DNA of 64,000 bases from contig NC_031776.1 of assembly GCF_001522545.3 (NCBI RefSeq), positions 30,408,342-30,472,341 on the forward strand. The letters are read 5' to 3'. This stretch comes from Parus major (lineage: Eukaryota; Chordata; Aves; Passeriformes; Paridae). Both the position numbers and the translations under genes were made by a program. This document shows, piece by piece, positions 58,532 through 64,000 of the stretch. The notes beneath the pieces are model-generated. The model was not told the origin of the DNA. It did no database searches and saw only the letters and a program-made list of their open reading frames with translations. Position 1 is the stretch's first letter; each line of letters opens with the position of its first letter.

Positions 58532-61500
58532 CTGTTTGAATAGCTATAACTGAAATGCAATTAGTGAGAAAATTAGTTTTGTTTCTATTGCTGAACATGT
58601 CTGAGTTAAGGTGTCTGAGTAATTACAGCTTTCTATGCCCTTAATTTGTCTTTTAAGAATTTTTTTCCTTTTCTTGCTCCTTTGCCACACACAGACAAGA
58701 AACCAAGACTGAAAAGAGGATGATTATCAGCAAAACTTTCATCCTACTTCCTCCCCTTTTAATTTTTTTTTTTTTTGAAGAAGAACTAGAAGTACTTTTC
58801 CAGGTAATCTCAGTTCTTGCTTGTCTTTGAAGTTCAATATCCTCAATAACAAAATCTTCCATTTCTACAGAAGTGTCTTTCTTGAGTTGAAAGTCTTCCC
58901 TTTTTGAATGTAATTTAAGGTAATTTTAATTAATAAGCTAATTTTTAATTTCTCAGATTGTTTTTAACTGAAAAAAAGTACATTCTGATGCATGTACTTT
59001 TAGCTGTCATTTTAACATGGTTTATAAAGGCTTTAAAATACACAGTTGTATTTTCTTCTGTCACAGCAGAAAATAGTTATGGCAGTTCCTCATCTCATTA
59101 CTCCAAAATTTTCCTGCAAATGATACAGTAGAAATTGTGTCTTAGAAAAACATACACATAATAGAAAATAGATAATGGAGGCTTGCCTGCTTATAGTTAC
59201 AAATAGATGTAGGGATACGCCTAAGGATGATAAAATCACTATTCCTTTTGAATATGGGGTTTTCAAAAACCCATTATTTTTTTCCCTCCTGGAAAGCAAG
59301 GGAACAGGATTCCCTTGGAGAATGGTGCCTTTGCATCCTGTGGCATGGTCCCAAAATGTCTTTAAATGCACAGTGATTGGTACTTTTTTTGGAGGGAGTG
59401 AAGTGGGAGTATGGCCAGCAGGTACTGGATGTACAGTGCCTGCAGACACTTCTTCAGTCCCCAGGGATTTAATAACCACTACAGCACCTCCATGGTCCAG
59501 GAGAAACCTCTGCAATTTGGCATCAGCCACTGCACCTCTGAGCACTGTGAGTAGCAGCAGAACAACTTTTGTTTGGGCTGTGCTCAGGAAGAAGGATTTC
59601 CTGTCTTCAGAGACTTTTAATTAAAAGCAATTCTTTTATACTGTCACAACACTGCTGCCATCCCAACAATGCAGGGGTTTCCTTGTTTTGTGTTCTCCCT
59701 CTGCAAATCTCCACTCTGAAACGTGTTTTTAGGCTATCTATCTCGTTAAACTTATGAAGAGAAGCCCTCAAGTGAGTGTTAAATCTTCCTCAGTCTCCAG
59801 CGAGCTTCAATCAATCAACACAGCAGGTAGAGCCTTTTCTCAAGAAGGAAGAGGAGCTGTGGGCTGTTCTCCCTGTAACAGCAAAAGCTCACAGATCAAG
59901 CAATGTAATCTTTATTACTACAGTTTGCAAAAAGAAGGGAGTTCTGTCTCTGCTGACAAACCACTGCTGTCAAGGAGCCTCAGTGGTGCTGCCACTGATC
60001 GGCTTTACAATGCCAAAATCTCAGCTCATGTTCCCCAAAAAGACCTGGTGCTTTGTCTGTGTTCCTCCTGCAGTCTTCCCAGTGCACAGACAGATATGGC
60101 CCTTCCCATGGCTACAATTAATGCTTTTTCTTCCCCTTCCCTCTCTAGAGAGGACTCCTGTATTCAATTAAACCAAGCACAATGACTGTTCTCCATTCCC
60201 TAATCCCACATCTCCCCATCACACATCATCTCCCTGAGCAACAAACGCACACCAAACTCAGCCACTCCTCAGTCTTCCATATGAACAGCAGTGAATTTGA
60301 CGTTCCCCTCACAGACCAAGCCTCTAAAAAGCTTTTGACCCTGGCAGATTTCCTATTCCCATCATTTTATAGATCACTCTCTTCCTGCCGTTTCCTATTC
60401 ACAGGTTTCCTGCAAAGCTCTGTTCACAACTTGAGTTAGTGATTTATTAATTTGGATCCCTGAAATATCACACTTTGCACTTCTCCCATAGATGGGGAGA
60501 CTAGAATCATTCACTGCTCTGAACAATTAGATGATGCCCTCTGAGGCATGATTTTCACCAGGCAACTCCAGGAAACCTCTCACAAAAAATATCAAAGTCC
60601 TGCAGCTTAACTCCACGTGTTTACAACAGATCTATTCTCCAGGATCAATCCTATAGAACAATCCTGAACTCCTTTTGAAGTCAAAACACAGTATTCCTGC
60701 ACAGACCGAAATTTTACTACTCCAAGATTCATGAACAGATGGACCATGTTCACACATAAATAGGGAGAATAATCTGACTAGTAGCAAAATCCCCTTGTAA
60801 TACTTCTCCAGTGGCTTTTCAGTAAATGCCTTACAATAGGAAATTTCACACCCAAATGATTGTTTATTCCCATTCCCTGTTCTAGTAATCTAAATTTTAG
60901 AAAGATTTTTTACATCAAAAACTCAGCATTTCCATCAGGTTTTTAACAGCCCCTTTGCTGACAGCATGCCCTTCACATCCAAGATTTTTTTCCTTTCAGA
61001 TTAGATTCTCTGCTCTCACAAACCAGCTGCTATCACACTAAGTGCTTTTTACAAAGCATCAGGTATGAAGCAAGCTTGATCAGCATAGAAGGGCTGTGCT
61101 CTCTCTGGTTCTGCAGTATCTTGACAGGAAGACAATGCAAACAGGCACAGAAGTTGGTGGAAGAAGAGGGAATGTTAGCACTGCAGGAATGACATTCTTA
61201 AAACACTTGTGCTGTGACTTCACTTACTCTTAAACCTTCTTCCTACCGTAATTCTGGTAGGAAAAACAGCAGTACAATTGACTTTCATAATCTGATGGCA
61301 GGGACACCATCTCCTTTCCCCAGCAAACAGGTTCATGGGCCCCAGTAACTTCAGCTCACTCTGAGTACAGCCAGGACAGCAGCCTCCCCCCTGGGTTACA
61401 CCCAGAGATCTCTCAAACTCCTCCTTTGCAGCACTGCTGAGCCAGCTCCAGAACGATCCCCAAGATCTCCCTGAATCATTTGCCACCAGCAGGCTGAACT

Positions 61501-62097
61501 GCAGTCAGCTCTTCAAATGGTTATCTGCCTCATAAGACTCATACCACAGACATTACTGCTAATTACTGGGTATTCTTGCCTGAGCAATCAGCTTGATGCA
61601 TTCATTAACATATCACCCAGAAAAATAATTGCAAACCTTTCTGGAAGCTTTTCCTCTACCTCAGATTGTTCTGAGTCACTGGCTAAGCAAGGATACTTCA
61701 CTTTTTACACTGCTTTTGCTGGGATGGGGTCATCCCCAGCTACCCACCCTCAACAATTGACACCAGTGATCAATTAGCATATTTACAACTACTCAATTAG
61801 TATATTTATTGCCCAATTACTTGATGGATGAATACAGAATAATTTGTCCTTTTTCACAGATTCAGCAGACTCCCAACAACAGTTTAGGTGCTGTAAGGAT
61901 GTTTTACTGCAAAGGACCTACTACTGAGGAAAAGATTTTCCTTTATTTTGGCTTCAAGCTTTGTGGGATGCAGATCAAGAACTTTTAAGAAAAGAGGGGA
62001 GTATACAGAACTAAAACAGCTGTGTGATAACATGCTAATATCCCACACCCTCTCCTGTCACATATACCTATGACAGACACCTTTGTTATCAGGCTTT

Positions 62098-62133
62098 TGT
62101 GGTTTTTTTGGGTTTTTTTGTTTTTTTTTTTTT
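62098..62133. repeat. Poly-T tract
   Basis: T runs are separated by GGG and G, ending in a run of about 15 T. It might be the reverse complement of a retroposed A-tail, but no element body could be identified beside it. Confidence 0.75.
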
Positions 62134-64000
62134 AAGGAGATTTGGGCTTAAATTTGGCATTGAAAATTTATTTCTAGACTAAGCAAGTTGCCCATGGTTA
62201 CATCTCTCTCTGCCCCACAAGTCATCACATATTTAGACAGTATCAAAGCCCAAACTACTGTTTCTGCCTCATTCCTTGCAATGAAAGGATGGGTGTAAAT
62301 CTTAAGGCTTCTCTATAGTTCCTACTTGCAATATTTATTTTCTCAGCTGGATCCAGTCTAGTCCTGTGCATCTGCACCCTGGCACTGTTTTGGCCACAAG
62401 CAGGTGCATTCTGTCTTGACTGAAACAAATAATTCAAGCAATAATTTATTCAAATCCAGAAGTGAGTGTTCTTTCCTCTACCCTGTCTGAACAGCCCAGT
62501 GCATTTCTCTTGAATAACAGCTTAACTTGTTACTAGGACAACCAAAAAAGGTGACATCACACCTACTTCTTACACTGTGTTTATGCAGAAGGCACCAGAA
62601 GATCCAAGGTTTTTCTCTTACTGATTGAGAAGGATCTTATTAGACACCTCTGATTCTTCTGTTCTAGGAGGTACAGACAAAAAAGATGCTGTGTAAGCAT
62701 GACTCTCCAACTTTTAAGAGCCAACCACAATCCAAGCAGTGTGCAACTTCATTTTGCAGCTGTACTCTCAAGTGTCCTCCAGCAAAATGCACAGAGGCTC
62801 TATGAAGCCAAAACAGGCAACCAGGGTATCACCTCTGAGATCAGTGACCTCATTTCCAAAAAGAGTCACCTTCCCACTCCTATGACCCAGCTACTCTGAA
62901 ACTGCTTTCTGCAATGGCACAGCTCAGCAGGAAAACACAGCCCTGTCCTCCACCCCAGGACCTCACTGCCACAAAACCCTCCTCTCTCTGTTTGCCTCAG
63001 TCAATGGGACAAGCCCCACCCGGAGCTTTCCAAGCCACATCTTCTCTGACCTTGTGGGCTGTGACTGACACTCCACTTTTTCAAAGGGAGCTTTTTCTAC
63101 ACCGTTTTGTGTCTAACCAATTTCACAGGCACGTGTGAAGTCAGCCTGGTGCAGCTCATTCCACAAACAGTGCAAAATCCCCTGCATGTGCTCGCAGCAA
63201 ACCTGCCACCTAAATCTTCTGGAGCTTAGAAAGAAGTCTGTGCCCAGCTAGGGCTCAGCCCTGAGCCATCCTTGAGCCTTTTCAAGACTGCACCAGGTGG
63301 TGGAAGCAAAAAAAAAGAGCTGTAGAAAAGTTTTGTATCTAAAGTGAGTAGCTGAGAAAACCAGCAGGTAGATCAAGGCAAGTTTGAGGTGTACATTTAA
63401 CATTTTGACACAAGCTCCACTTGGTTCTTTTAGATTGGGTATTTAAATCTTGCCCATCTCTTCTAAGCAAAAGGTGGGAAATTGGCCAACAGTGGATAAT
63501 TCATGGTGTAGCACACAGGACTCAGGAGAAGCCCCCAAAGGTGTCCTAGCTCTTGCAGGATGAATTGCAGAGGATCTATTAGGGTGGTCTCTAAATGCTC
63601 ACAGAGAAGTCAAGGACTGTGCTTATGTACCAATACTCCTTTCTTTTAATATCCTGCATAGTTCCAACTCTCTTATTTCACCAAAACTTTTGATTTTCTG
63701 CTCTTGGTGGATCTGCAAGCTTTCCCTATCATGGTCCATAGACTTGGTGTGTGCTCTGCCTAGCCACTCATGCTTTGTGATTTCATTCATATGTTTCATT
63801 CTTTATTTTCTGCCCTAAACTGTCACTAGCTTACCCTGCACTCCAGCAAAATTCAGCACCCAGTAGGACTTACAGAAGCTCTTTTCTGATAAGAATTTAT
63901 ACTAGTGCTAGAATAACGTGTAAACATCACTTTCTAAGGAACATAAAATATAAATGTGACTATTTCTGCATTTTACTGTATCACTAATGCTACCAAAACT

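Larger units (their letters stand above)
58238..64000 (-). other. LYPD1: LYPD1 last intron (5.7 kb visible part)
   Basis: The DNA right of the LYPD1 exon is inferred to be intron. I searched by eye on the minus strand for the upstream exon of the Ly6 domain (a Cys-Tyr-Gln-Cys type start) and found none, so that exon should lie beyond 64000. Contents noted here are the GPR39 poly(A) candidate, a poly-T tract near 62100, and a pair of homeodomain-like direct repeats at 61770-61808. No other gene is supported. Confidence 0.7.

Noticed and set aside
58262..64000. Search for upstream LYPD1 exons on the minus strand
   Set aside because: No Cys-rich Ly6 start or signal-peptide exon was seen; they should be right of the window.

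Overview
The window looks like a gene-poor, intron-dominated piece of a bird genome, possibly a songbird (that last point is weak). The bird call rests on three copies of CR1-type LINE sequence, general CpG depletion, introns with canonical splice sites, and two recognisable vertebrate gene ends. Nothing bacterial or viral-genome-like is present: no operons, no ribosome-binding-site-led gene series, no CRISPR array. Most open frames are chance ORFs in intronic DNA.

Only two real coding segments could be supported, both near the right end. At 57097-57620 (+) lies the second and last coding exon of GPR39, the zinc-sensing class A GPCR. It encodes TM6, extracellular loop 3, TM7 with NPLLY, and the cytoplasmic tail. 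At 58002-58237 (-) lies the last coding exon of LYPD1 (LYNX2), a GPI-anchored Ly6/uPAR protein, carrying CCNTPLCN and the GPI signal. The genes converge, with stop codons 381 bases apart. The first canonical poly(A) signal of each gene lies beyond the other gene's coding exon, so the mature transcripts are predicted to overlap as sense-antisense pairs.

Layout: 1-57096 is read as GPR39 intron 1, because no exon encoding TM1-TM5 is present, so exon 1 must lie to the left. The intron holds CR1 fragments (about 683-722, 1296-1630, 17587-17830), a possible MIR fossil (5468-5600), and a 15-bp minisatellite broken by an assembly gap (16289-16540). It also holds a 7-bp-period AT array (31045-31290) beside a short CpG-rich islet (31480-31785), an LTR-like block (41040-41660), and several low-complexity tracts. 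57621-58001 is shared 3' UTR. 58238-64000 is LYPD1 intron, whose upstream exons lie to the right of the window.

No new multi-gene system is visible. The points most worth following are the convergent GPR39/LYPD1 overlap, the isolated intronic CpG islet, an unusual CpG-retaining AT-rich segment at 48410-48555, and a hairpin-forming palindrome at 12647-12671.
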